A stretch of DNA of 64,000 bases, taken from contig NZ_CP142850.1 of the NCBI RefSeq assembly GCF_036287235.1, positions 584,001-648,000 of the forward strand, read 5' to 3'. Under the pieces are notes generated by a model. The model did not search any database. It was not told where the DNA came from and saw only the letters and a list, made by a program, of their open reading frames with translations. The position numbers were made by a program, and so were the translations under genes. Shown one piece after another: positions 34,643-43,407 of this stretch (the stretch's first letter is position 1; each line of letters begins with the position of its first letter). Source of the stretch: Exiguobacterium sp. 9-2 (GTDB lineage Bacteria > Bacillota > Bacilli > Exiguobacteriales > Exiguobacteriaceae).

Positions 34643-35692
34643 TTGAACGAATGGGGTACACCACCTGTCTACGAAACGACAGGAACAGAACAACTGGGAC
34701 GAATCACGGCCGTCTACCAAACGCATTATCGTGTCATGACGGACACAGGAGAATCACTTAGCGAACTGTCTGGTAAGCTGCGTTTTCAATCAGGAACGAA
34801 AGCTGAATTGCCAGCGGTTGGAGACTGGATCATTCAAACAGAGCGAGAGCCAGGCAAAGGACGAATCGAACGGGTCTTGCCACGGTCGTCTCAATTTTCC
34901 CGAAAAGCGGCAGGGACGGAGACCGAGGAACAAATTATCTGCGCGAATGTCGACGTTGCCTTGCTCGTCATGGCTTTTGGACATGACTTCAACGTCCGTC
35001 GACTGGAACGTTATTTAACGGTTGCTTGGGATGCAGGAGTGACACCAATCATCGTCCTAACGAAAAAAAGTTTGATGCCGTCGATCGAAATAGAACTGCA
35101 GGCTGTCGAAGCGATTGCGTTCGGAACACCAATCCTTGCCGTTGATTCTTTGACGGGTGACGGATTAGAGGAACTACGTGCCCAGTTACAAGTCAAGCAA
35201 ACGATCGTGTTAGTCGGATCGTCCGGCGTTGGGAAGTCGACGCTCGTCAATGCTTTAGCTGGAGAACAGTTAATGGAGACGGGTGGCGTACGGGAAGACG
35301 ATGAACGTGGACGTCACACGACGACACATCGCGAACTGAAACGACTGGCGAACGGTCTATTGCTTGTTGATACACCGGGGATGCGAGAATTGGCCTTATG
35401 GGATGGCAGTGACGGTTTATCGTCGACGTTTTCCGATATTGAGGAGCTTGCTGAAAACTGTCGTTTCCGAGACTGTGAACATGATAAGGAACCGGGATGT
35501 GCCGTTCGGATAGCTTTAGAAGATGGCACACTAACTGCTGAGCGCTGGAACAGCTTCGTCAAGCTAAAACGAGAAATCGCCTATGCGGAACGCAAGCAAA
35601 ACGTGGCGTTGCAGGCGGCGGAGAAAGAAAAGTGGAAAAAAATCCACAAGCAGGCCCAAGCGCATACGAAAGTGAAGTATCAAAAGCGATAA
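34643..35692 (+). CDS. rsgA: Ribosome small subunit GTPase RsgA
   Basis: 349-aa late assembly factor of the 30S subunit. N-terminal OB-fold (residues about 15-75), circularly permuted GTPase with G4-like VLTKKSLM before G1 GSSGVGKSTLVNALAG, switch region RGRHTTTHRELKRL and G3 DTPGMREL, and a C-terminal zinc-binding block CRFRDCEHDKEPGC. This permuted motif order is diagnostic. Translation starts at TTG 34643 with AGGAGG nearby (34630-34636). G4 reads TKKS instead of the usual NKxD, a variation worth noting. Single gene, closed by a terminator; in most Bacilli it follows prkC/prpC, which is not the case here. Confidence 0.93.
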   Translation: MNEWGTPPVYETTGTEQLGRITAVYQTHYRVMTDTGESLSELSGKLRFQSGTKAELPAVGDWIIQTEREPGKGRIERVLPRSSQFSRKAAGTETEEQIICANVDVALLVMAFGHDFNVRRLERYLTVAWDAGVTPIIVLTKKSLMPSIEIELQAVEAIAFGTPILAVDSLTGDGLEELRAQLQVKQTIVLVGSSGVGKSTLVNALAGEQLMETGGVREDDERGRHTTTHRELKRLANGLLLVDTPGMRELALWDGSDGLSSTFSDIEELAENCRFRDCEHDKEPGCAVRIALEDGTLTAERWNSFVKLKREIAYAERKQNVALQAAEKEKWKKIHKQAQAHTKVKYQKR

Positions 35693-35707
35693 TACGATTG
35701 ATATATG

Positions 35708-35761
35708 AAAAGCATCTGCAACGGAAAAAGGAGTCTCTTTTTCTATGCAGATGCTTTTTTC
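35708..35761. terminator. Bidirectional terminator between rsgA and ABC-F gene
   Basis: AAAAGCATCTGCA pairs with TGCAGATGCTTTT; the loop holds a second stem GAAAAAGGA/TCTTTTTC. Confidence 0.83.
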
Positions 35762-35764
35762 TCG

Positions 35765-37465
35765 TTATTCTTTTGAAAGTGATTCATTTGTTTCTGTATT
35801 GAACGGCACGTTACCCGTCAAAGCATCAAGACGATGTAGATCGGATTGAATCGCTTCAGGGTCACTTCGGCGCGCGTTTCGTACCGTGGCCGTTCCGACC
35901 GGATGATCGTTGAATCCAGTCGTTAAATCAAACGTCCGATTCGACAGCCGATCGGTAAAATAACGATCGTGAGAGACGAAGAGGAGCTCACCAGGGAAAA
36001 CATCGAGGGCGGCTTCGATTTGTTCACGAGTCGCAAGGTCCAAATAGTTCGTTGGTTCATCGAGAATAAGCAAGTGAGCACCAGAAAAATACAGACGTAA
36101 GAAAGCGATCCGACATTTCTCACCCATACTGGCGTCGGAAATCGACCGGTAAACATCATCGCGACGGAATAAAAAGCAGGCGAGCAACGTCCGGGCGTCC
36201 GTTTCACTCATCGTGCCGTACTCAAGTAACGCCTCTAACAACGTACCGGATGTCGGTAAGTGGGAGAGGGCTTGTGAAAAATAGCCGGTCTTCAATCGAG
36301 GATGACGGATTACGTTCCCTTGATGAGGAGCATATTCGCCCTCGATGAGACGCAGTAAGGTCGTTTTCCCGCTTCCATTCGGTCCGATGACAGCAATTCG
36401 GTCACCACGTTCTACCGTAAACGAAACGTCGTTTAGGATCGGTTTCGTCTCATGCATGAATGAGACACGTTCGAACGAAATCAGTCGTTTCGCACGAATC
36501 GCTTCATGTTCGAATGCGACGTGAACAGTCGGTGCAACTTGTGGTTTTTGTACACGATCCTCGAGTAGACGCTCGAGTTGCTGCTCTTTTGCCTTGACCT
36601 TCGTCGCATGTTTAGCAGCCTTCTTTTTCGCATACGGATCGCGTTCACTCGCTTGATTCGAGGCTTTTTGATGCCATTGCCGGTATCCTTGAATTATGCG
36701 TGTCAGCTCTTTACGGGTGCGTTCTTGTTTTTCGTACGCTCGTTGTTGCGACAGAGCTTGATGTTCCTTTTGTTCTTTATAGGACTGATAGTTTCCGCTG
36801 TATCGCGTTGCCCCTGATTCGGATAATTCAATGACGGCATCAGCCGTTGCGTCGATGAAGAATCGTTCGTGTGAGACATAGAGAATCGAGGTCCGTGACA
36901 TGTTGACCCATTCCGTGAGCCACTCGAGTGTCTCTTGATCCAGATGATTCGTCGGTTCATCGAGAATGATGAAATCAGGTCGTGATAGAAGCAGACAGGC
37001 AAGTTGGAGGCGCGTCTGTTCACCACCGCTTAAACTGGATGCTTTGTGTGTCCAGAGTGCTTCCTCTAATTTGACTTCTTTTAAGACGCGTGCTGCATCT
37101 GCTTCCAGCGAGAAGGCGTCCTGATCGATTGCTTGTTGATAAATCGTCAAGTCACCATTTATGGCATTAGCGCGAAGTTGATAACGAACCTCATCCGCTC
37201 GTTCGACGACATCAAGAACGGTGTGATCGCCCGCCACAAAGTGTTGTGATAGTAGACCGAGTTTTTTGAAATGACGCTTGATCGAACCGTCAGTCGGCTG
37301 AAGTTGGTCAGTGATTAAGTGTAACAATGTCGTTTTTCCGATGCCGTTCGGACCAATCAAAGCGACGTGTTCGCCAGTATGAATATGAAAGGAGACGTCC
37401 GAGAAAAGACGTCGTTCGTCGTAATCCATTGATAGGTGTTGGATCGTAAGTGTTTCAGTAGGCAT
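35765..37465 (-). CDS. ABC-F ATPase, antibiotic-resistance/ribosome-protection type
   Basis: 566-aa protein of two ABC domains without membrane segments: Walker A GPNGIGKTTLL and GPNGSGKTTLL, signatures LSGGEQTRLQLA and SMGEKCRIAFL, Walker B LLSRPDFIILDEPTNHLD and LLILDEPTNYLD. Between them lies a charged helical linker (residues about 235-310) that in this family reaches the ribosomal peptidyl transferase centre, and there is a C-terminal extension after the second domain. The start at 37465 has AAAGGAG; an in-frame ATG at 37489 lacks one. Its leader with a short upstream ORF and terminator resembles those of vmlR and other drug-induced ABC-F genes, so it probably protects ribosomes from macrolide, lincosamide or pleuromutilin-type drugs. 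Drug range unknown. Confidence 0.82.
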   Translation of the reverse strand: MPTETLTIQHLSMDYDERRLFSDVSFHIHTGEHVALIGPNGIGKTTLLHLITDQLQPTDGSIKRHFKKLGLLSQHFVAGDHTVLDVVERADEVRYQLRANAINGDLTIYQQAIDQDAFSLEADAARVLKEVKLEEALWTHKASSLSGGEQTRLQLACLLLSRPDFIILDEPTNHLDQETLEWLTEWVNMSRTSILYVSHERFFIDATADAVIELSESGATRYSGNYQSYKEQKEHQALSQQRAYEKQERTRKELTRIIQGYRQWHQKASNQASERDPYAKKKAAKHATKVKAKEQQLERLLEDRVQKPQVAPTVHVAFEHEAIRAKRLISFERVSFMHETKPILNDVSFTVERGDRIAVIGPNGSGKTTLLRLIEGEYAPHQGNVIRHPRLKTGYFSQALSHLPTSGTLLEALLEYGTMSETDARTLLACFLFRRDDVYRSISDASMGEKCRIAFLRLYFSGAHLLILDEPTNYLDLATREQIEAALDVFPGELLFVSHDRYFTDRLSNRTFDLTTGFNDHPVGTATVRNARRSDPEAIQSDLHRLDALTGNVPFNTETNESLSKE

Positions 37466-37507
37466 AAAAGCAGCTCCTTTAGTGTTCATTTCCGATAAGA
37501 TGAAATG

Positions 37508-37541
37508 AAAAACACACCATCCGAAGCGAGCGGATGGTGTG
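37508..37541 (-). terminator. Leader terminator (attenuator) of the ABC-F gene
   Basis: On the minus strand CACACCATCCG, loop CTCGCTT, CGGATGGTGTG then five T, ending about 45 bases before the gene. It is upstream of the coding region and downstream of the promoter, so it must be read through or prevented for expression. GCGGATG upstream (plus 37615-37621) can pair with CATCCGC of its 5' arm as an antiterminator. Confidence 0.8.
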
Positions 37542-37652
37542 CCGGAGTGTAACTCAAAGAAGGCGATGACCAGAGGATGGTCACACCGAAAAAGAGCAGA
37601 CTCGTAGCGTCAGACATCCGCAACTGCATTGCGAAAGAGATGATTTCATTCA

Positions 37653-37682
37653 TCAAGCGACGTGTACGAGTGATTGCTTCAT
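37653..37682 (-). CDS. Nine-codon leader peptide of the ABC-F attenuator
   Basis: ATG at plus 37682, reading MKQSLVHVA then TGA, preceded at 12 bases by AGGAGG (plus 37695-37700). It lies between the promoter and the attenuator, 32 bases before the antiterminator element. Ribosomes stalled here by an antibiotic would change RNA folding downstream. Translation is inferred from the strong ribosome site and the fit to known leader architecture. Confidence 0.6.
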   Translation of the reverse strand: MKQSLVHVA

Positions 37683-37719
37683 TTCGGTGTTGTACCTCCT
37701 GTTCATAATCTATGATGTC

Positions 37720-37748
37720 ATTGTAACAAATTGGAAACGTTAACACAA
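37720..37748 (-). promoter_or_regulatory. Promoter of the ABC-F gene
   Basis: On the minus strand TTGTGT, 17 bases, TACAAT. The -35 box lies at the very end of pflA, so the gene has its own promoter directly behind the pfl operon; no terminator separates pflA from it. Confidence 0.65.
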
Positions 37749-38468
37749 GTACGATTCAAGTAGGGTTTGCGCAGCATCCGTTTCTTCTCGTGAAGGGGGA
37801 AGCACATCAGTTAACGGATAAGCAAGACCAAGGTTTTCCCACTTATAGACTCCAAGTTGATGATACGGCAGTACCTCGACGCGCTCGACGTTTCCGAGCG
37901 TCCGGATGAACTCGCCGGTCTGACGGAGGAAATGTTCCGACATCGTGATACCTGGAACTAGGACGTGGCGAATCCAGACGGGAATGTTTCGCTCGGCTAG
38001 GCGTTTTGCAAAGGCGAGTGTATTGGCGTTACTCCGTCCAGTCAAGACGCGACAAGCAGCATCGTCGATATGCTTGATATCGAGCAGAACCAGATCCGTC
38101 GCATCGAGGATCGCGTCGATGTTTTTCGGGACGACGGATCCCGCGGTATCGATGACCGTGTGCAGTCCATGGCGTTTTGCCTCTGTTAAAGCAGCCTCTA
38201 GGAACTCTGGCTGAGCGAGCGGTTCACCTCCAGAGAAGGTGATTCCGCCACCCGTTGCTTCGAAAAAGGATCGATAGCTGATCGCTTCTTTTACTACTTC
38301 GTCTGCTGAGACACGCTGTCCGCAACCGAACTCCCATGTATCCACGTTATGACAGTATTGACACCGTAGTGGACATCCTTGCGTAAAGACGATGAATCGA
38401 ATGCCAGGACCATCGACTGTTCCACATGATTCAACGGAATGGATCATACCATAGGTCATCCTGCTCAC
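37740..38468 (-). CDS. pflA: Pyruvate formate-lyase activating enzyme
   Basis: 242-aa radical SAM enzyme that installs the glycyl radical on PflB. The cluster motif is in FTQGCPLRCQYCHNVDTW (CxxxCxxC), followed by the SAM-binding GGG-type block ITFSGGEPLAQPEF. Length equals the usual 240-250 aa. It lies 25 bases after pflB in the same direction and must be cotranscribed with it. Active only without oxygen, as the radical is oxygen sensitive. Confidence 0.96.
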   Translation of the reverse strand: MSRMTYGMIHSVESCGTVDGPGIRFIVFTQGCPLRCQYCHNVDTWEFGCGQRVSADEVVKEAISYRSFFEATGGGITFSGGEPLAQPEFLEAALTEAKRHGLHTVIDTAGSVVPKNIDAILDATDLVLLDIKHIDDAACRVLTGRSNANTLAFAKRLAERNIPVWIRHVLVPGITMSEHFLRQTGEFIRTLGNVERVEVLPYHQLGVYKWENLGLAYPLTDVLPPSREETDAAQTLLESYLC

Positions 38469-38493
38469 TTCCTTTCACATACTACACATCATT

Positions 38494-40743
38494 TTAGAGA
38501 GAACCGTGGAACGTACGATTGATGACATCAATCTGTTGTTCACGCGTCAGTTTAATGAAGTTGACGGCATAACCGGATACCCGAATCGTTAACTGTGGAT
38601 ATTGTTCCGGATGCTCCATGGCATCAAGTAACGTCTCACGGTCAAAGACGTTGACATTCAAATGATGTCCTTTTGAAGTCGTACCGCCCATATATCCGTC
38701 AAGTAATCCGACCGTATTTCGAATACGTGTGGCTTCATCCTTACCAAGTGCTTTTGGCACGATCGAGAACGTGTAGGAGATACCATCGAGCGCATGTTCA
38801 TATGGTAATTTTCCGACAGACGTCAAGGCGGCGACAGCACCACGGGTATCACGTCCATGCATCGGGTTAGCACCCGGTGCGAATGGTTCACCCGCACGGC
38901 GTCCGTCGGGTGTATTTCCTGTCTTTTTACCGTAGACAACGTTTGAAGTGATCGTCAGGACAGACTGTGTCGGGAGCGCATTGCGATACGTTGGATGTTT
39001 ACGGATTTTCTCCATGAACAGCGTCACGAGATCAACCGCCATCTGATCGACCCGTTCATCGTTATTCCCGAACTTTGGAAACTCGCCTTCGATCTTGAAA
39101 TCAACTGCAACCCCATCCGCATCTCGGATTGGACGAACTGTCGCATAACGGATGGCGGATAGACTATCAGCGACGACTGATAAACCAGCGATACCGCATG
39201 CCATCGTCCGTAAGATTTCCGGATCATGTAAAGCCATTTCAATCCGTTCGTAGCTGTACTTATCATGCATGTAGTGGATGACATTCAGTGTGTTGACGTA
39301 CAGTTCCGCGAGCCAATCGAGTTGACGATCATAAGCCGCCATGACGGTTTCGTAATCGAGTACTTCATCGAGCATCAATGGTGTAGCTGGGGCGACTTGG
39401 ATTTTGAGCTTCTCGTCCATTCCGCCATTGATCGTATAGAGTAATGCTTTTGCCAGGTTTGCTCGAGCACCGAAGAACTGCATCTGTTTCCCGATCTTCA
39501 TCGCGGAGACACAACAAGCGATGCCGTAATCATCTCCATAAACCGGTAACATCAAATCATCGTTTTCATATTGAATCGAGCTTGAAACGATCGACATCTT
39601 CGCGCAAAATTCCTTGAATCCGCGTGGAAGCTGAGTAGACCAGAGAACGGTTAGATTCGGTTCCGGTGCCGGACCGAGTGTCGAGAGCGTGTGTAAGAAG
39701 CGGAATGAACTTTTCGTGACGTTTGATCGTCCATCTTCACTCATTCCACCGATTGATTCCGTTACCCACGTCGGATCACCTGAGAAGAGATCGTTGTAGT
39801 CTGGTGTCCGTAAGAACTTGACGATCCGAAGTTTCATGACGAAATGATCGACGAGCTCTTGTGCTGTCTCTTCCGTCAAGCGACCAGCCGCAAGATCACG
39901 TTCGACATAAATATCGAGGAACGTCGAGACGCGACCAAGTGACATGGCTGCCCCATTTTGCTCCTTGATGGCAGCAAGATAGGCAAGATAGACCCACTGG
40001 AATGCTTCTTGTGCTGTTTCTGCAGGGCGGGAGAGATCGAAACCATAGCGAGCTCCAAGCTCGGTCAATTCCGTTAATGCGCGCAACTGTTCATTCATCT
40101 CTTCACGGTCGCGAATCATCGATTCAGATAAGAACCCGCCACGTGCCTTTAAATCCTTCTTACGTTCTTCGATCAAGCGTGCCGTTCCGTACAAAGCAAC
40201 ACGACGATAGTCACCGATGATCCGTCCGCGTCCATAAGCATCAGGTAATCCGGTGATAATACCGGCTTTACGTGCGGCACGCATCTCAGGGGTATAGGCA
40301 TCGAAAACCCCTTGGTTATGTGTCTTCCGGTACTCGCTGAAAGTTTTCGTGACGGTCTCGTCTGCTTCAAAGCCATACGCAGCTAAGGCATCATTCACCA
40401 TCCGAATCCCGCCGTTCGGATGAATTGAACGTTTGAACGGTTCATCCGTCTGTAAGCCGACGATTTTTTCAAGAGAGGGATCAAGATACCCTGCATCATG
40501 CGAGAGGATCGTTGATGGTGTCTTGGCATCGACGGCAAACACACCACCACGTTGTCGTTCTTCATTTGTCAGCTGTAGAATTTGTTGCCAGAGCCGTTCC
40601 GTCGCTTGCGTCGGACCGACTAAAAAGTGATCATCTCCTGTATATTCCGTGCGATTGAGTCGAATGAAATCTGCAACATCGATTGTCTTGATCCATTCGC
40701 CAGACGTAAAGTTTGCCCAGAAACTCGTTTTTTCTAATAACAT
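38494..40743 (-). CDS. pflB: Formate acetyltransferase (pyruvate formate-lyase)
   Basis: 749-aa glycyl radical enzyme turning pyruvate and CoA into acetyl-CoA and formate in fermentation. The adjacent active-site cysteines are in [20 protein letters not shown] and the radical glycine in [12 protein letters not shown] near the C terminus; [19 protein letters not shown] is a further family block. Start ATG at 40743 has AAAGGAG nine bases away; the in-frame GTG at 40752 touches that site and is rejected. Two nearly identical operator-like sequences lie upstream. Formate produced can feed fhs in this window. Confidence 0.97.
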   Translation of the reverse strand: MLLEKTSFWANFTSGEWIKTIDVADFIRLNRTEYTGDDHFLVGPTQATERLWQQILQLTNEERQRGGVFAVDAKTPSTILSHDAGYLDPSLEKIVGLQTDEPFKRSIHPNGGIRMVNDALAAYGFEADETVTKTFSEYRKTHNQGVFDAYTPEMRAARKAGIITGLPDAYGRGRIIGDYRRVALYGTARLIEERKKDLKARGGFLSESMIRDREEMNEQLRALTELTELGARYGFDLSRPAETAQEAFQWVYLAYLAAIKEQNGAAMSLGRVSTFLDIYVERDLAAGRLTEETAQELVDHFVMKLRIVKFLRTPDYNDLFSGDPTWVTESIGGMSEDGRSNVTKSSFRFLHTLSTLGPAPEPNLTVLWSTQLPRGFKEFCAKMSIVSSSIQYENDDLMLPVYGDDYGIACCVSAMKIGKQMQFFGARANLAKALLYTINGGMDEKLKIQVAPATPLMLDEVLDYETVMAAYDRQLDWLAELYVNTLNVIHYMHDKYSYERIEMALHDPEILRTMACGIAGLSVVADSLSAIRYATVRPIRDADGVAVDFKIEGEFPKFGNNDERVDQMAVDLVTLFMEKIRKHPTYRNALPTQSVLTITSNVVYGKKTGNTPDGRRAGEPFAPGANPMHGRDTRGAVAALTSVGKLPYEHALDGISYTFSIVPKALGKDEATRIRNTVGLLDGYMGGTTSKGHHLNVNVFDRETLLDAMEHPEQYPQLTIRVSGYAVNFIKLTREQQIDVINRTFHGSL

Positions 40744-40784
40744 GGATACCACTCCTTTAAAATTGAGCTAATGATCAGTTCCTT

Positions 40785-40802
40785 ATGTGAATAGTGTAAC
40801 AA
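40785..40802. promoter_or_regulatory. Rex/Fnr-like operator, pflB proximal
   Basis: ATGTGAATAGTGTAACAA. Against the Rex consensus TTGTGAA-N4-TTCACAA it has three mismatches; against Fnr TGTGA-N6-TCACA it has one. It lies 42 bases before the pflB start and exactly 45 bases from its twin. Confidence 0.55.
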
Positions 40803-40829
40803 AAGGAGAAGGAGATTCCCTTTACGTTC

Positions 40830-40847
40830 ATGTGAATATTTTAACAA
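40830..40847. promoter_or_regulatory. Rex/Fnr-like operator, pflB distal
   Basis: ATGTGAATATTTTAACAA. Two mismatches to Rex (12 of 14 fixed bases), one to Fnr (9 of 10). Sixteen of 18 bases agree with the copy at 40785. Either the redox sensor Rex (NADH level) or Fnr (oxygen) could use it. The remaining gap to 41082 holds a promoter for the next gene on the plus strand. Confidence 0.6.
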
Positions 40848-41019
40848 GTGACCAAACGTTGATATGACGGGCTTTCTTTATTTCTGTACTTATGAAAGAG
40901 TGAAGATTAAAAAACAGGTGAAGCCTGGTAAATCAAGATTTTCACGAAACTGTATGAGCTGATTTGAAAAAGATCCACTAGCACAGTTGAAACTGTGAGG
41001 AATGTCACGTTACGGTATC

Positions 41020-41048
41020 TTGTGTTTTTACGACGTATCGTTGACAAT
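41020..41048 (+). promoter_or_regulatory. Promoter candidate for the gene at 41083
   Basis: TTGTGT, 17 bases, GACAAT, 35 bases before the start codon. Confidence 0.4.
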
Positions 41049-41082
41049 GAAAAAGGGAATATAGAACGTGGAGGTGTGCCAA

Positions 41083-41511
41083 ATGGAGTATGTGTCATTA
41101 ACACAACAAGGAGATTATCAGTCGGGAGACTGGGTCTCACTGAAAATCGGATCGGAAGGTTCGACGCGAACTGGGATGATCACAGAATTTGAAGGTGATG
41201 GATTCTGGATTCGGTTTGAAGATGATTTTGATTATGAAGACTTTATCGGCTATGATGAATCGTACTGGATTGCGCTTGTTCGCCGTCCCGTGGACGTAAA
41301 AGCGACGTATGCCAGTCTTGCCGTGTATCCGGCACTCGCTGCAGAATTACAGGATCGTGTCATCCAAGGCTTCGAGATTTTAGAGGAAGAAGCTGGTGAA
41401 GGAGAAGTCCGGTTCCACATCCGATTGCTCGACGCAGGAAATGAATATACACAGACATTACGGGGATACCGTGATGCATCAGGAGATCATGTCGAATACG
41501 TAACGGCATGA
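41083..41511 (+). CDS. Unknown acidic protein
   Basis: 142-aa soluble protein without signal or membrane segment. The first half is strongly acidic and aromatic (FWIRFEDDFDYEDFIGYDESYWI) and has the look of a small beta-barrel (KOW/SH3-like) with GDWVSLKIGSEGS and GMITEFEGDGFW. The second half is predicted alpha/beta. I recognise no family. Start ATG at 41083 with GGAGGTG at 41069-41075; an in-frame GTG at 41068 overlaps that site. It stands 28 bases before a DEAD-box helicase gene and is probably cotranscribed with it. Confidence 0.65.
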   Translation: MEYVSLTQQGDYQSGDWVSLKIGSEGSTRTGMITEFEGDGFWIRFEDDFDYEDFIGYDESYWIALVRRPVDVKATYASLAVYPALAAELQDRVIQGFEILEEEAGEGEVRFHIRLLDAGNEYTQTLRGYRDASGDHVEYVTA

Positions 41512-41539
41512 TGGAATTAAGAGAGTAGGAGAAATCGTT

Positions 41540-42712
41540 ATGAACTTTACAAAACCATTTTTACAGGAAGCATGGGAACGGGCGCGCTTTACAGAGTTGA
41601 TGCCTGTTCAAGAACAAGCGATTCCGTTGTTGCGCGAAGGAAAAGATGTCCTAGCTGAAGCGCCGACAGGAACAGGGAAGACGCTTGCTTATGTCATTCC
41701 AGCTTTAGAAAAGATTGAAGTGGAAGAGCCACACGTGCAAGTCGTCATCACGGCACCAACACGGGAACTCGTCATGCAAATTCATCAAGTCATTCAATTA
41801 TTTGCTCAAGGAAGTGGTATCAAATCCGGTGCATTCATTGGTGGTGTTGAATTAAAGCGACAATATGAACGATTGAAGAAAAAGCCGCAAATCATCGTCG
41901 GAACACCGGGACGTCTCGTCGAGTTGATTGATTCGAAGAAGCTGAAGATGCATAAGGTGAAATTGATCGTTTTAGATGAAGCGGATCAAATTTATGAAAG
42001 TGGCATGAGTGACTCGGCGACGCGAATCGCAAATAGTGCGCTACGCGATCGACAACTGGCATTTGTCTCAGCGACATTGCCGGAACGGACAGCAGAATGG
42101 GGACGGACGCTTGCGAATGATCCTGAGACGATTCGTGTTGAGCGTGCCGTCAGCACACAAGTGACATTCGGTTATTTGGAGACTTCACGTCGTCAGAAAC
42201 CGGAATTGTTACGTCGTCTGGCGAACATGCAAGGATCAAAAGTGCTGACATTCATCAACAATCGCTCATTCCTTGGACCATTGAATGGCGAGTTGAGTAA
42301 ATTCTCACTGAAATACCGGATTTTAGATGCTGAAAAAGGAAAACGAGAGCGGATGGAGACCTTGCGTTCTTATAAAAAGGGAGAGTTTCCTTTACTCGTC
42401 ACGACAGGTCTTGCGGCGCGTGGGCTTGATATCGAAGCGGTCACACACGTCGTCCATTACGATTTACCGGAGTCGCTTGACGATTTCGTACACCGTTCAG
42501 GTCGGACGGGACGCGGAAACGCAAACGGGATGGTACTTGCACTTGTCACGGATCAAGATTTAAAACACTTAAAAACACTTGCAAAGCAAATGGGCGTCGA
42601 GATGGAGCCAATGGAAATTTACCGCGGAGAAGTCATTCCGAAACGTGAATTCACAGCTCCTCAGACGATTAAGCGACCGGCTACTCCTCACCGGAAAGGG
42701 CGATCGAAATGA
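41540..42712 (+). CDS. DEAD-box RNA helicase, CshB-like
   Basis: 390-aa ATP-dependent RNA helicase core with very short tails. Motifs in order: Q motif region LMPVQEQAIPLL, I APTGTGKT, Ia PTRELVMQ, Ib GTPGRLVELI, II LDEADQ (DEAD), III SATLP, V TTGLAARGLDIEAVTHVVHYDLP, VI HRSGRTGRGN. Motif II reads DEAD-Q, normal. Size and the lack of a Gly/Arg-rich tail resemble Bacillus CshB (YqfR), a cold-related helicase, more than CshA, which is separately encoded at 52215. It overlaps the following unknown gene by ATGA. Confidence 0.88.
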   Translation: MNFTKPFLQEAWERARFTELMPVQEQAIPLLREGKDVLAEAPTGTGKTLAYVIPALEKIEVEEPHVQVVITAPTRELVMQIHQVIQLFAQGSGIKSGAFIGGVELKRQYERLKKKPQIIVGTPGRLVELIDSKKLKMHKVKLIVLDEADQIYESGMSDSATRIANSALRDRQLAFVSATLPERTAEWGRTLANDPETIRVERAVSTQVTFGYLETSRRQKPELLRRLANMQGSKVLTFINNRSFLGPLNGELSKFSLKYRILDAEKGKRERMETLRSYKKGEFPLLVTTGLAARGLDIEAVTHVVHYDLPESLDDFVHRSGRTGRGNANGMVLALVTDQDLKHLKTLAKQMGVEMEPMEIYRGEVIPKREFTAPQTIKRPATPHRKGRSK

Positions 42713-43353
42713 AGAACGATCGAAAAGTAATTCCATTTCCGACGACGGTTTCTGAAGCGGAAATGAATGCAGCCTTGAAGAAAATGTATCAGGAAGCAGC
42801 AACAGCACGCAGTACGGACTGGGTCGCTTTCATTGAAGAGATTGCGACAGAAGGACGTTGGTATTTAAAAGATGCTGAATTGTTCCGGGACTTATTCGTT
42901 GACTGGGCGATCTTCTATGAAACGGATGATCAAGGAAAAACACCGCACGGTCGTTTTCTCGAGCAGATAAAAGACGAGCTATCACCTAGTCTCTATCGCG
43001 CCTTGCGTGGATTAGCTGACCCGATGCCTTCGCTGTTTCAAGTCGATGCAGATGGTGTTGTTGATTTAATGTCGAAACAGACGTATCAAACGGATTTGGC
43101 TGAGATCGAAGTCGAACCGGGGGATCTGTTGATTGGGAAACTGCTCTATATTTCTGGGAAGTGGCGCTTTGCGATTGCCTACATGAAGGTAGCGCGCGCA
43201 TTAGTACCAGAAGTCCTCGCTTTGTTGACGGACTTCGTGGATGAAGTGGGAGAAGACGCGTTACTTCGTCAATATCCAGAGTTTTGTGCGGAATTAATCG
43301 ACTTGCTCCTCGATATCGAAGAAGGTAACATTGCACCAAGACCAGAAGAATAA
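42709..43353 (+). CDS. Unknown protein coupled to the DEAD-box helicase
   Basis: 214-aa acidic helical protein, no signal peptide or membrane helix. Patterns seen: MYQEAATARSTDWVAFIEEIATEGRWYLKDAE near the start, VDWAIFYETDDQGKTPHGRFLE, and a central VEPGDLLIGKLLYISGKWRFAIAYM. I do not recognise the family. Its start is embedded in the helicase stop (ATGA), so expression is coupled, and a terminator follows. A partner or cofactor role for the helicase is a guess from this coupling. Confidence 0.65.
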   Translation: MKNDRKVIPFPTTVSEAEMNAALKKMYQEAATARSTDWVAFIEEIATEGRWYLKDAELFRDLFVDWAIFYETDDQGKTPHGRFLEQIKDELSPSLYRALRGLADPMPSLFQVDADGVVDLMSKQTYQTDLAEIEVEPGDLLIGKLLYISGKWRFAIAYMKVARALVPEVLALLTDFVDEVGEDALLRQYPEFCAELIDLLLDIEEGNIAPRPEE

Positions 43354-43355
43354 CT

Positions 43356-43407
43356 CAAAAAACCTAGGACACGTTGACTACAAAAAGTCATATGTCCTAG
43401 GTTTTTT
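43356..43407. terminator. Bidirectional terminator
   Basis: AACCTAGGACA pairs with TGTCCTAGGTT, with an inner TGACT/AGTCA stem and A and T runs outside. Serves the helicase operon and the convergent GGDEF operon. Confidence 0.85.

Noticed and set aside
35765-37465. ABC-F gene as an ABC exporter ATPase
   Set aside because: Two fused ATPase domains with a charged linker and no permease gene nearby are typical of ABC-F translation factors, not exporters.
37486-37746. 86-codon open frame through the ABC-F leader
   Set aside because: It runs through promoter, leader ORF and terminator, has no ribosome site at its first start, and looks like a by-product of the attenuator sequence.
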